From assembly GCA_035532755.1 (NCBI GenBank), contig DATKQI010000105.1:1-6122 (forward strand): DNA of 6,122 bases. Reading direction: 5' to 3'. Shown one piece after another: positions 1 through 5,995 of this stretch. A program made the translations under genes and the position numbers. Origin of the DNA: DATKQI01 sp035532755. GTDB taxonomy: Bacteria; Pseudomonadota; Alphaproteobacteria; Acetobacterales; Acetobacteraceae. Position 1 is the stretch's first letter. The number at the start of each line of letters is the position of its first letter. The notes beneath the pieces were generated by a model that saw only the letters and a list, made by a program, of their open reading frames with translations, made no database searches and had not been told where the DNA came from.

Positions 1-323
1 GCAATGCAATCTTCGACCGCGTCGCGCATCCACCGAAAGGCCGCGACGGCGGCTTGCCCGGTGCGGCCGGGCGTGTCGCGCTGGCGTCGGGGGTTGTGCT
101 GCGCACCAAGGGGTTTCAGATCATCCCCGAAGGTGACAGGCTGGTGCTGGAACTGCCCGGTGGCGGTGGCATGGGCGACCCGTCGACACGGGCGCCGGCA
201 CAGGTCGCACGGGATGTGCGCGATGGGCTGGTATCGGTCGCCGCGGCGCAGGATCTTTACAAGGTGGCTGTTTCCGCGGGCGGCGCGATCGATGCGGCGG
301 CAACCGAGAAGCTGAGAGGATAG
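1..323 (+). CDS. hyuB: Hydantoinase B / oxoprolinase beta-type subunit, C-terminal fragment
   Basis: This is the 3' end of a gene that begins before the window; the reading frame is open from base 3 to the TAG at 321-323, giving about 106 residues. The visible part carries the C-terminal signature of the HyuB family: an IFDRV..HPPKGRDGG stretch, then PGAAGRV, LRTKGFQIIPEGDRL and the glycine-rich LPGGGGMGDP, followed by a helical tail (ARDVRDGLVS). In this family HyuB pairs with HyuA to open hydantoin or 5-oxoproline-like rings in an ATP-dependent, cytoplasmic reaction; the true substrate cannot be read from this fragment. Only 4 bp separate it from the D-aminoacylase downstream, so the two are almost certainly co-transcribed, and hyuA probably lies upstream outside the window. 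An internal ATG at 54 is not the real start, because conserved family sequence continues upstream of it. Family assignment is firm; substrate is inferred. Confidence 0.93.
   Translation, partial: NAIFDRVAHPPKGRDGGLPGAAGRVALASGVVLRTKGFQIIPEGDRLVLELPGGGGMGDPSTRAPAQVARDVRDGLVSVAAAQDLYKVAVSAGGAIDAAATEKLRG
313..320 (+). promoter_or_regulatory. Ribosome-binding site of the D-aminoacylase gene
   Basis: The purine-rich TGAGAGGA ends 7 bases before the ATG at 328 and lies inside the last codons of hyuB. Its spacing supports the start at 328 and fits translational linkage of the two genes. Confidence 0.7.
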
Positions 324-327
324 TGCC

Positions 328-1782
328 ATGACCCTTCGTTGCGACCTGATCATCCGCGACGCCACGATTTTCGACGGCACCGGCGATGCGCGGCGCGCCG
401 GCGATGTCGGCGTGACCGGCGACCGCATCGTCGCGGTCGGCGATCTCGGCGCCGCCTCCGCAGATCGCGAGGTGGTCGCCACCGGGAAGGCGCTCGCACC
501 CGGCTTCATCGACGCGCATACGCATGACGACCGCGCCGTGCTGTGCGGGCCTTCGTGCATGCTGTGCAAGATGTCTCAGGGCGTGACGACGGTGGTGGTC
601 GGGAATTGCGGCATCAGCCTCTCCCCGGTGCCGATGAAGACACGGCCGATCCCTCCGCTCGACCTGCTCGGCGATGAGAGCTGGTGGTTGTTCGACAGCT
701 TCGGCGCCTATGCCGAACGGCTGGCGCGTGATCCGGCTCCGGTGAACACCTGCGCGCTGATCGGGCATATGAGCCTGCGCGTGGAGGCAATGAAGGGCGA
801 TACCCAGCGCGCGGCAACGGACAGGGAGGCGGAGCACATGCGCCGCCGCCTTGCGGAATCCCTGGCCGAAGGCGCGTCTGGCTTCTCCACCGGCCTCTAC
901 TATCCGGCGAATATGATGGCGCCGACGGAGGAGGTCATCGCGGTTGCCGAGGCGCTGCGCGAGGCCGGTGGGCTATACGTGACGCATATGCGTGACGAGG
1001 CGAGCCAGGTGATGGAGTCAATCGAGGAGACGCTGAAGATTGGCCGCGCTGTGGATGTGCCGGTGGTCATCAGCCATCACAAATGCGCCCAGCCGGAGAA
1101 TTTCGGCCGCAGCGTGGAGACCCTGCCGCACATTGAGGCGGCGGCGAGCCGCCAGCGCGTCGATTTCGATGTCTATCCCTATTCCGCCGGGTCCACCGTG
1201 CTGATGCCGGCGCGCGTGCGGGAGGATGTGCGCACGCGCGTCTCGTGGTCCGTCCCGCACCCGGAAATGACCGGCAAATGGCTCGCGGATATCGCCGCGG
1301 AGTGGGGGTTGAGCCAGCGCGAGGCCGCCGAGCGACTCGTCCCCGCCGGGGCGATCATGTTCCAGATGGATGAGGCGGATGTGCGTCGCATCCTCGCGCA
1401 TGAACTCAGCATGATCGGCTCCGACGGCCTGCCGCACGATTCCTTCCCGCACCCGCGCCTGTGGGGCACCTTCCCGCGCGTGCTGGGCCATTATGCGCGG
1501 GACCTCGGTCTGTTCAGCCTGGAAACTGCTGTCCACAAGATGACCGGCCGCACCGCCGGCGTGTTCGGCATGGCCGATCGCGGCGTGATCCGCCCCGGCG
1601 CCTACGCCGATCTCGTGCTGTTCGACCCTGTGACGGTGCGTGACGCGGCGACGTTCGACGCGCCGATCATGCCGGCTGACGGGATCGAGGAGACCTGGGT
1701 GAATGGCCAGTCCGCCTACGTGTTCGGGGCCGGCGCGACCGAGGCGAGGGCCGGGCGGCTGGTCAGCCGCAACCGGGTATAG
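328..1782 (+). CDS. N-acyl-D-amino-acid deacylase (D-aminoacylase, amidohydrolase superfamily)
   Basis: A complete 484-residue cytoplasmic zinc amidohydrolase, the usual length for the family. It should hydrolyse N-acyl-D-amino acids to a free D-amino acid plus a carboxylate. The N-terminal beta domain (about 1-55) leads into the TIM barrel with the metal motif GFIDAHTHDD (His64, His66). The family cysteine ligand sits in VVGNCGIS (Cys94), followed by YVTHMRDE (His220), VVISHHKC (His250 with Lys252) and MIGSDGLPHD (catalytic-type Asp366). The positions of the last three match, as I recall, those of the characterised Alcaligenes D-aminoacylase (220, 250, 366). The C-terminal part (GVIRPGAYADLVLFDP) completes the split beta domain. 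All expected catalytic residues are present, so it is probably active. It starts 4 bp after hyuB, placing it in a ring-opening and deacylation operon. Relatives annotated as dihydroorotase or D-glutamate deacylase are alternatives; preferred side chain is unknown. Confidence 0.93.
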   Translation: MTLRCDLIIRDATIFDGTGDARRAGDVGVTGDRIVAVGDLGAASADREVVATGKALAPGFIDAHTHDDRAVLCGPSCMLCKMSQGVTTVVVGNCGISLSPVPMKTRPIPPLDLLGDESWWLFDSFGAYAERLARDPAPVNTCALIGHMSLRVEAMKGDTQRAATDREAEHMRRRLAESLAEGASGFSTGLYYPANMMAPTEEVIAVAEALREAGGLYVTHMRDEASQVMESIEETLKIGRAVDVPVVISHHKCAQPENFGRSVETLPHIEAAASRQRVDFDVYPYSAGSTVLMPARVREDVRTRVSWSVPHPEMTGKWLADIAAEWGLSQREAAERLVPAGAIMFQMDEADVRRILAHELSMIGSDGLPHDSFPHPRLWGTFPRVLGHYARDLGLFSLETAVHKMTGRTAGVFGMADRGVIRPGAYADLVLFDPVTVRDAATFDAPIMPADGIEETWVNGQSAYVFGAGATEARAGRLVSRNRV

Positions 1783-1875
1783 GCGTGCTGGGCGGCTCGC
1801 TGCCTGTGATCGGAAGCGATGGCGGCTGCCGCGACCTATGCGAGGCATCCCGGCGCTTTCATCCGTCTCGCCGGC

Positions 1876-1897
1876 CGGGCTAGGCTCCCCCAGCCCG
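1876..1897 (+). promoter_or_regulatory. Hairpin in the leader of the methyltransferase gene
   Basis: CGGGCT (1876-1881) and AGCCCG (1892-1897) are perfect 6-bp inverted arms around a 10-base loop. There is no T-tract after it, so it is not a standard intrinsic terminator for the deacylase operon. It ends 2 bases before the GGAGG of the next gene, so an RNA hairpin here could affect translation initiation. The rest of the 131-bp gap (1783-1913) shows no gene and no convincing promoter. Confidence 0.35.
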
Positions 1898-1899
1898 CG

Positions 1900-1904
1900 G
1901 GAGG
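1900..1904 (+). promoter_or_regulatory. Shine-Dalgarno site deciding the GTG start of the methyltransferase
   Basis: GGAGG ends 9 bases before the GTG at 1914. An in-frame TAG at 1881-1883 closes the frame upstream and no ATG, GTG or TTG in frame lies between it and 1914, so this site fixes the GTG as the start. Confidence 0.75.
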
Positions 1905-1913
1905 GGCGAGGCC

Positions 1914-2591
1914 GTGAAGGAATGCAGCAAATCCATCGTCCGGCGTGCGGCGGACATCAATTTCGCCATTCGCTATTTCGTGGGTGCCGGCATCGATATC
2001 GGTGGCGCGCCGGACCCGCTCTGGCTCTATCGGGAGCTGTTCCCCAGCATGCGCGACGTGCGGGTGTGGGATCTTGCGGATGGCGATGCCCAGTTCATGG
2101 CAGGCGTTGCGGATGCAAGCTTCGACTTCGTGCATTCGAGCCACTGCCTGGAGCACCTGCACGACGCGGAACAGGGCCTGTTCAACTGGTTTCGCATCCT
2201 GAAACCCGGCGGATACCTGATCGTGACCGTGCCGGAGGAGGATATGTACGAACAAGGCATATTCCCCAGCACCTTCAACCCGGACCACAAGCGCAGCTTC
2301 ACCATCTTCAAGGAACGGTCCTGGCATGATCATTCCTGCAATGTGCTCGATCTGGTGCGCGCGCTGGGCGGGCAGGCTGACATCCAGAAGATCCAGCGGC
2401 TGGACTCCACCTACCGCTATGGGTTGCCCCGCTTCGACCAGACTCTGACGCCGATCGGCGAGGCCGCGATCGAGTTCATCATCCGCAAGCGGCCCGAGGA
2501 CGAGGTCCTGCGCGGCGGCCGCCTGCCGGATCCCTCCCGCCGCCTCACCCCGGACGGGTTCCACCTGCTGACAGGGGTGAAGCTCGGCTGA
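1914..2591 (+). CDS. Class I SAM-dependent methyltransferase (Methyltransf_11-like), substrate unknown
   Basis: A 225-residue soluble protein with a Rossmann-type methyltransferase core. Motif I, which binds S-adenosylmethionine, is GAGIDIGGAPDPL (residues 24-36). The acidic end of strand 2 is VWDLADGDAQ (51-60). Motif IV is FDFVHSSHCLEHLHD (70-84), and the post-core signature ILKPGGYLIVTVPEED follows at 95-110, the pattern of small-molecule and glycan methyltransferases. After the core, residues 111-140 (aromatic and histidine-rich, with FNPDHKRSF) probably form a substrate lid. There is no signal peptide or membrane segment. It starts at GTG because of a stop codon just upstream and a good GGAGG. 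Its neighbours, a deacylase and a lipoprotein-recQ pair, do not suggest a substrate; related enzymes often sit in polysaccharide loci, but no glycosyltransferase is visible here. Methyltransferase activity is a confident inference; the acceptor is unknown. Confidence 0.88.
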   Translation: MKECSKSIVRRAADINFAIRYFVGAGIDIGGAPDPLWLYRELFPSMRDVRVWDLADGDAQFMAGVADASFDFVHSSHCLEHLHDAEQGLFNWFRILKPGGYLIVTVPEEDMYEQGIFPSTFNPDHKRSFTIFKERSWHDHSCNVLDLVRALGGQADIQKIQRLDSTYRYGLPRFDQTLTPIGEAAIEFIIRKRPEDEVLRGGRLPDPSRRLTPDGFHLLTGVKLG

Positions 2592-2630
2592 CCATTGAAC
2601 ATCCGGCCTCGCCGAAACGTAGCGATATGG

Positions 2631-2645
2631 TTGACGCGGTGACGC
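2631..2645 (+). promoter_or_regulatory. Possible -35 box and direct repeat upstream of the lipoprotein-recQ unit
   Basis: TTGACG (2631-2636) matches the sigma70 -35 consensus at five of six positions. It overlaps a direct repeat, TGACGC-GG-TGACGC (2632-2645, 8-bp period). The -10 candidates at normal spacing (2654-2661) are poor, so this is weak. The 100-bp gap 2592-2691 holds nothing else I can support. Confidence 0.2.
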
Positions 2646-2678
2646 TCCGGCAGGCACCAATGGCGCATCAATGACCGC

Positions 2679-2683
2679 GGGAG
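2679..2683 (+). promoter_or_regulatory. Shine-Dalgarno site supporting the lipoprotein start at 2692
   Basis: GGGAG at 2679-2683 is 8 bases before the ATG at 2692 and downstream of the alternative ATG at 2671, which it therefore cannot serve. This favours the shorter protein with a clean lipoprotein signal. Confidence 0.6.
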
Positions 2684-2691
2684 ACTCGGGG

Positions 2692-3078
2692 ATGCGCGTT
2701 CTGCCGTTGACCTTCATGGTCGGCCTTCTGGCCGGGTGCGCGGCATCGGCGCCAGCGCCCGTGCCGCACGTCGTCGTATTCTTCCCCGAATGGTCGGCGG
2801 CGATCGATGCCGCTGCGGGCCGTGCCATTGACGGGGCCGCGCGTGCGGCGCACGCGGCACCGGCGCAATCGGTCGTCGTGACCGGCTTCGCGGACCCTGC
2901 CGGCAGCCGCAAGGCTAATCTGGATTTGTCGCGGCTGCGCGCCCAGGTGGTGATAGACCGGCTGGAGGCGGACGGCGTGGCTGCGGCCCGCATCCGGCGT
3001 GCCGCCGCCGGCCCGACAAGCTTCGCGCTGAGCGCGCAGGAGAGCCGCCGGGTGGAGATCAGCGTCGGCACCCCGTGA
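2692..3078 (+). CDS. Small OmpA-like (peptidoglycan-associated type) outer-membrane lipoprotein
   Basis: A 128-residue lipoprotein when started at the ATG at 2692. An in-frame ATG at 2671 exists, but 2692 is preferred because GGGAG lies about 8 bases upstream and it gives a compact signal peptide: Arg2, a hydrophobic run and the lipobox LAGC with Cys16. Alanine follows the cysteine, which by the usual +2 rule suggests outer-membrane sorting. Residues 27-126 resemble a shortened OmpA C-terminal domain: VVVFF strand, VVVTGFADPAGSRKANLDLS (61-80), a helix with RLRAQVVIDRLEADGV, and the closing ESRRVEISV. The Asp and Arg that hold diaminopimelate in OmpA domains have counterparts at Asp68 and Arg83, with the same 15-residue spacing. 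It probably anchors to peptidoglycan from the outer membrane. The stop overlaps the recQ start. The fold assignment is good; binding is inferred. Confidence 0.82.
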   Translation: MRVLPLTFMVGLLAGCAASAPAPVPHVVVFFPEWSAAIDAAAGRAIDGAARAAHAAPAQSVVVTGFADPAGSRKANLDLSRLRAQVVIDRLEADGVAAARIRRAAAGPTSFALSAQESRRVEISVGTP

Positions 3079-4889
3079 ACGCGACGGATCCCGCAGCGAT
3101 CCTGCGCCGCGTCTTCGGCTTTCCGGCCTTCCGCGGCTTGCAGGAAGCGGCGATCAACCATGTCCTCGCCGGGGGGGACGCACTGGTGCTGATGCCGACG
3201 GGTGGCGGCAAGAGCGTTTGCTACCAGCTTCCGGCGATCTGCCGCCCGGGGCTCGGCGTGGTCGTCTCCCCGCTGATCGCGCTGATGGACGACCAGGTGG
3301 CGAGCTTGCGCCAGCTGGGGGTGGCCGCCGGGGCGCTGCATTCGGAGCTTGATCCTGCGGAAGCGCGCAACGTGTCGCGCCAGTTGGCGGAAGGCACGCT
3401 CGATCTGCTCTACGTCTCCCCGGAGAGGCTGTTGGGCAATGGCACGATGGAGCGGCTGGCGCGGCAGGAGCTGGCGCTGATCGCGATCGATGAAGCCCAT
3501 TGCGTCTCCCAATGGGGCCACGAGTTCCGCCCGGAATACCGCGATCTCGCCCGGCTGCCGCGCGCCTTTCCCGGCGTGCCGAGGATCGCGCTGACCGCGA
3601 CTGCCGATCCCCGCACGCGCACCGACATCCTGGCCGCACTCGATATGCCCGAGGCTGCGGTGTTCGCCGCGAGCTTCCATCGCGCCAACCTGTTCCTGGC
3701 AGCCGAGCCGAAGGCCGGGGAGAGCGCGCAGCTCGATGCGTTCCTGGCTCGCCACGCCGGGCAGGCCGGAATCGTCTATTGTGGCAGCCGGGCGAAGACC
3801 GAGCGTGTGGCGGAGCGGCTGCGCGGGCGGGGGGTGCGGGCGATCGGCTTTCATGCGGGCATTGCTGCCGCCGACAAGCGCGCTGCACTGGCGACATTTC
3901 GCTCTGGCGAGCCGGTCGTGATGGTGGCGACGATCGCATTCGGCATGGGCATTGACCGACCGGATGTGCGGTTCGTGGCGCACCTGGACATGCCGGACAG
4001 CCCGGAAGCCTACTACCAGCAGATCGGCCGCGCGGGACGAGACGGGGAGCCGGCCGAGGCGCTGCTGCTGTATGGCGGTGAGGATATCGGCCGCGCACGC
4101 TTCTTTCTGAGCCAGTCCGCCGCACCCGAGGCGCAGAAGCGGGTGATGCGCGAACGGCTGGAAGCGATGATCGCGCTGTGCGAGACAGCGGCCTGCCGGA
4201 CCCGCAACCTGCTCGCCTGCTTCGGCGAGGAACTGGGCGAGGGTTGCGGACATTGCGACATGTGCCGCAATCCGGCCAACCTGTTCGACGCCACGACCGC
4301 TGCGCAGAAGGTGCTGTCCGCCATCTACCGCACCGGCCAGCGCTTTGGCGCGCTGCATATCGTTGCGGTGTTGCGGGGCCGGGAAACGGCGATGATCACG
4401 CGTTGCGGCCATGATGCATTGCCGACCTATGGCATAGGTGCGGACGCACCGCGCGGCTTCTGGCGCAGCGTGATCCGGCAGTTGATCGCCCACGGTGCGA
4501 TCGAGGTCGCGATGGGCGAGTTTGCCACACTCGCATTGGTCACCGAAAAGGCGAGGCCGATCCTGCGGGGCGAACAGATCGTGATGCTGCGCCAGGAAAG
4601 CCCGTTGCGGCCCGAGCGGCCAGGCCGCGGACGGCCCACGCCGGGGACCGCAGTGCCAACCGCGGCGGAGGATAGCCTGTTCGAGGCGTTGCGCATCTGG
4701 CGTGCCACGGAAGCGAAGACGCAAGCGGTGCCACCTTATGTGATCTTCCACGACAGCGTGCTGCGCGAGATTGTCGTCACGCGACCGGGCGGCCTGGACG
4801 AACTCAGCCAGATCAAAGGGGTAGGCGCCTCGAAACTGGAGCGTTACGGCCAGGGGGTTCTGAAAGTTCTCGCCCAACCGATTTCCTGA
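3075..4889 (+). CDS. recQ: ATP-dependent DNA helicase RecQ
   Basis: A full-length 604-residue superfamily 2 helicase that unwinds DNA 3' to 5' in recombinational repair and stalled-fork processing. Motif 0 (FRGLQEAAI, 19-27) is followed by Walker A MPTGGGKS (40-47), motif Ia (VVVSPLIALMDDQ), DEAH box IAIDEAHCVSQWGHEFRPEY (136-155, including the RecQ aromatic-rich loop), TATAD (174-178), motif V (ATIAFGMGIDRPDV) and motif VI QQIGRAGRDG (315-324). The zinc site has Cys374, Cys391, Cys394 and Cys397, the same spacing as in E. coli RecQ. A winged-helix RQC domain (about 405-505, RFGALHIVAVLRGRE) and one HRDC domain (about 532-600) follow, joined by a proline- and arginine-rich linker (509-529). 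The start is GTG, overlapping the lipoprotein stop by 4 bp; the nearest purine-rich stretch (GGAGAT, 3054-3059) is about 15 bases away, so initiation probably relies on translational coupling. No key residue is missing. Confidence 0.97.
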   Translation: MNATDPAAILRRVFGFPAFRGLQEAAINHVLAGGDALVLMPTGGGKSVCYQLPAICRPGLGVVVSPLIALMDDQVASLRQLGVAAGALHSELDPAEARNVSRQLAEGTLDLLYVSPERLLGNGTMERLARQELALIAIDEAHCVSQWGHEFRPEYRDLARLPRAFPGVPRIALTATADPRTRTDILAALDMPEAAVFAASFHRANLFLAAEPKAGESAQLDAFLARHAGQAGIVYCGSRAKTERVAERLRGRGVRAIGFHAGIAAADKRAALATFRSGEPVVMVATIAFGMGIDRPDVRFVAHLDMPDSPEAYYQQIGRAGRDGEPAEALLLYGGEDIGRARFFLSQSAAPEAQKRVMRERLEAMIALCETAACRTRNLLACFGEELGEGCGHCDMCRNPANLFDATTAAQKVLSAIYRTGQRFGALHIVAVLRGRETAMITRCGHDALPTYGIGADAPRGFWRSVIRQLIAHGAIEVAMGEFATLALVTEKARPILRGEQIVMLRQESPLRPERPGRGRPTPGTAVPTAAEDSLFEALRIWRATEAKTQAVPPYVIFHDSVLREIVVTRPGGLDELSQIKGVGASKLERYGQGVLKVLAQPIS

Positions 4890-4907
4890 AGGGGCAATTC
4901 CGCCGAT

Positions 4908-4943
4908 CCAGGCAAACAATGCCCTTGACAGCTATTGGCCTGG
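4908..4943 (+). repeat. Inverted repeat centred on the sorC-family gene's -35 box
   Basis: CCAGGC (4908-4913) and GCCTGG (4938-4943) are perfect inverted 6-bp arms whose centres are 30 bp apart, about three helical turns. The midpoint falls on TTGACA. A second pair, ATGCC (4919-4923) and GGCAT (4942-4946), overlaps it. Such a layout fits an operator for a multimeric regulator. A recQ terminator is less likely because the stem has a 24-base loop, although an A/T-rich run (4948-4956) follows it. Confidence 0.35.
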
Positions 4944-4953
4944 CATGAAAAAT
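4925..4953 (+). promoter_or_regulatory. Sigma70-type promoter of the SorC-family regulator gene
   Basis: A perfect -35 box TTGACA (4925-4930), a 17-bp spacer and a -10 candidate AAAAAT (4948-4953, four of six consensus bases, including the conserved second A and last T). Transcription would begin near 4960, giving a leader of about 25 bases to the ATG at 4986. It is the best promoter-like sequence in the window and lies in its most AT-rich stretch. Confidence 0.5.
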
Positions 4954-4963
4954 TTTGCACAGA

Positions 4964-4979
4964 CTGAAAAAATAATCAG
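4964..4979 (+). promoter_or_regulatory. Possible operator overlapping the leader and ribosome-binding site
   Basis: CTGA (4964-4967) and TCAG (4976-4979) are inverted around an A/T-rich 8-bp centre, just downstream of the predicted transcription start. A repressor bound here would block the promoter-proximal region. The arms are only 4 bp, so chance is a real explanation. The final AGGA (4978-4981) also serves as the probable Shine-Dalgarno sequence for the ATG at 4986. Confidence 0.25.
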
Positions 4980-4985
4980 GATGCC

Positions 4986-5993
4986 ATGGCGCCTGACGGG
5001 GGAAATGTCGGACCGGATGAGGAGGCCGAACTCGCGACGCGGGCGGCTTGGCTGTATTACGCCGGCTCCTTCACCCAGGCGGAAATCAGCCAGCGGCTCA
5101 ACATCGCACCCGCCAAAGCGCATCGGCTGATCGCACGGGCGGCGCGCGAGGGGCTGGTGCGGGTGTTCATCGAGGGGCCTACAGCCGGCTGCATCGCGCT
5201 GGAGCGCGTGATTGCCTCCCGGTTCGGGCTGGATTTCTGCCGGGTCGTGCCTGATCTTGGCGAAGCCGGACTGCCGCTCCGGGCCCTTGGAAGGGCGACG
5301 GCGGCATACCTGCGGGGGGCGCTGGAGGCGGGCAGACATCGCATCATCGGCGTGGGCCATGGCCGCACGCTGGCGGCCGGCGTGGCAGATCTGCCGCGCG
5401 CGGCTTATCCGAACCTGTGTTTCGTCTCGCTGCTGGGCGGCCTGCCACGGCGGGTGAGCGCCAACCCGTTCGACGTGATCCATCGCCTCGCCGAGAAGAC
5501 CGGGGCCGAGGCCTATCTGATGCCGGTTCCCTTCTATGCGAACACCGCCGCGGACCGGGCCGTGCTGCTCGCCCAGCGTGGCGTGGCGGAGGCGCTGTCG
5601 ATCGCCGCCACTGCCACGCTGTTCGCGATCGGCATCGGCGAAGTGACCGAGGGCGCATTCCTTTCGGCAAGCGAGATGGTCGCTCCGGATGAGGTTGCGG
5701 AGGTGCGGCGGGCGGGTGCGATCGCGGAGATGCTTGGCCGCTATTACGATACGAGCGGCAAGCTTGTCGATACGACGTTGCATGAGCGGGTCATCGCACT
5801 CGACCCGGAGGTGATGCGGGGGCGGGAGGTGCTGGCCGTGGCCGGCGGCTCCGGCAAAGTGCTTGCCATCGCCGCGGCGTTGCGCAGCCACCTGCTCAGC
5901 GCCCTGATCACCGATGAGCCGACGGCGCGGCGGCTTGTCGAACTCGACGGGCCCAGCGCAAAAACCCGACACAAAACATCAAAGGGAGAATGA
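4986..5993 (+). CDS. SorC-family (DeoR-like, sugar-binding) transcriptional regulator
   Basis: A 335-residue cytoplasmic DNA-binding regulator, close to the usual length of the family. The N-terminal helix-turn-helix spans about residues 17-58: AAWLYYAGSFTQAEISQRL, then the recognition helix region IAPAKAHRLIARAAREGLV. The effector domain (about 65-320) is related to phosphosugar-isomerase folds and carries the family marks IGVGHGRTLAAGV (121-133), FAIGIGEVTEGAFL (213-226), GRYYDTSGKLVD (251-262) and VAGGSGKVLAIAAALRSHL (285-303), followed by ITDEPTARRL. Members bind a sugar or sugar phosphate and control uptake or catabolism genes, often their own operon. The next gene begins within a few bases, so that gene and those after it are the likely targets. 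The start at 4986 is preferred because AGGA lies 4 bases upstream and no longer in-frame start fits the promoter. The inducer cannot be read from the sequence. Confidence 0.93.
   Translation: MAPDGGNVGPDEEAELATRAAWLYYAGSFTQAEISQRLNIAPAKAHRLIARAAREGLVRVFIEGPTAGCIALERVIASRFGLDFCRVVPDLGEAGLPLRALGRATAAYLRGALEAGRHRIIGVGHGRTLAAGVADLPRAAYPNLCFVSLLGGLPRRVSANPFDVIHRLAEKTGAEAYLMPVPFYANTAADRAVLLAQRGVAEALSIAATATLFAIGIGEVTEGAFLSASEMVAPDEVAEVRRAGAIAEMLGRYYDTSGKLVDTTLHERVIALDPEVMRGREVLAVAGGSGKVLAIAAALRSHLLSALITDEPTARRLVELDGPSAKTRHKTSKGE
5984..5988 (+). promoter_or_regulatory. Shine-Dalgarno site deciding between two starts of the last gene
   Basis: GGGAG ends 7 bases before the ATG at 5996 but only 1 base before the in-frame ATG at 5990, which overlaps the regulator's stop as ATGA. 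Spacing favours 5996; the difference is only two residues. Confidence 0.6.
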
Positions 5994-5995
5994 GT

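Noticed and set aside
121..837. - strand frame of 238 codons across hyuB and the deacylase start.
   Set aside because: It crosses two conserved + strand genes and its product is His/Arg/Pro-rich without any motif.
1822..1832. GCGG-CTG-CCGC hairpin after the deacylase gene, considered as a terminator.
   Set aside because: The stem is only 4 bp and no T-run follows; such stems are common by chance at this GC content.
1018..1848. - strand frame of 276 codons opposite the deacylase C-terminal half.
   Set aside because: Antisense shadow; all conserved residues belong to the + strand protein.
1703..2329. + strand frame of 208 codons bridging the deacylase end and the methyltransferase.
   Set aside because: It overlaps both genes in another frame, is rich in Arg/Pro/Gly and has no family signature.
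2592..2663. Inverted CCATTG (2592-2597) and CAATGG (2658-2663) flanking the gap before the lipoprotein.
   Set aside because: The arms are 60 bp apart and only 6 bp long, with no promoter geometry to support an operator.
2671..2691. Upstream in-frame ATG at 2671 as the lipoprotein start.
   Set aside because: It adds seven residues with an acidic Asp before the signal and has no Shine-Dalgarno; 2692 gives a standard lipoprotein signal.
1836..4919. A 1027-codon open frame on the - strand spanning the methyltransferase, lipoprotein and recQ genes.
   Set aside because: It runs opposite three well-supported genes, its translation is Arg/Ala/His-rich with no recognisable domain, and long antisense frames are expected where third codon positions are mostly G or C.
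4892..4924. GGGCA (4892-4896) and TGCCC (4920-4924) after recQ as an intrinsic terminator.
   Set aside because: Five-base stem with a 23-base loop and no T-run after it.
4932..5972. A 346-codon - strand frame opposite the SorC-family gene.
   Set aside because: It mirrors the regulator almost exactly, shows no domain, and has low-complexity composition; a shadow of GC-rich codon use.
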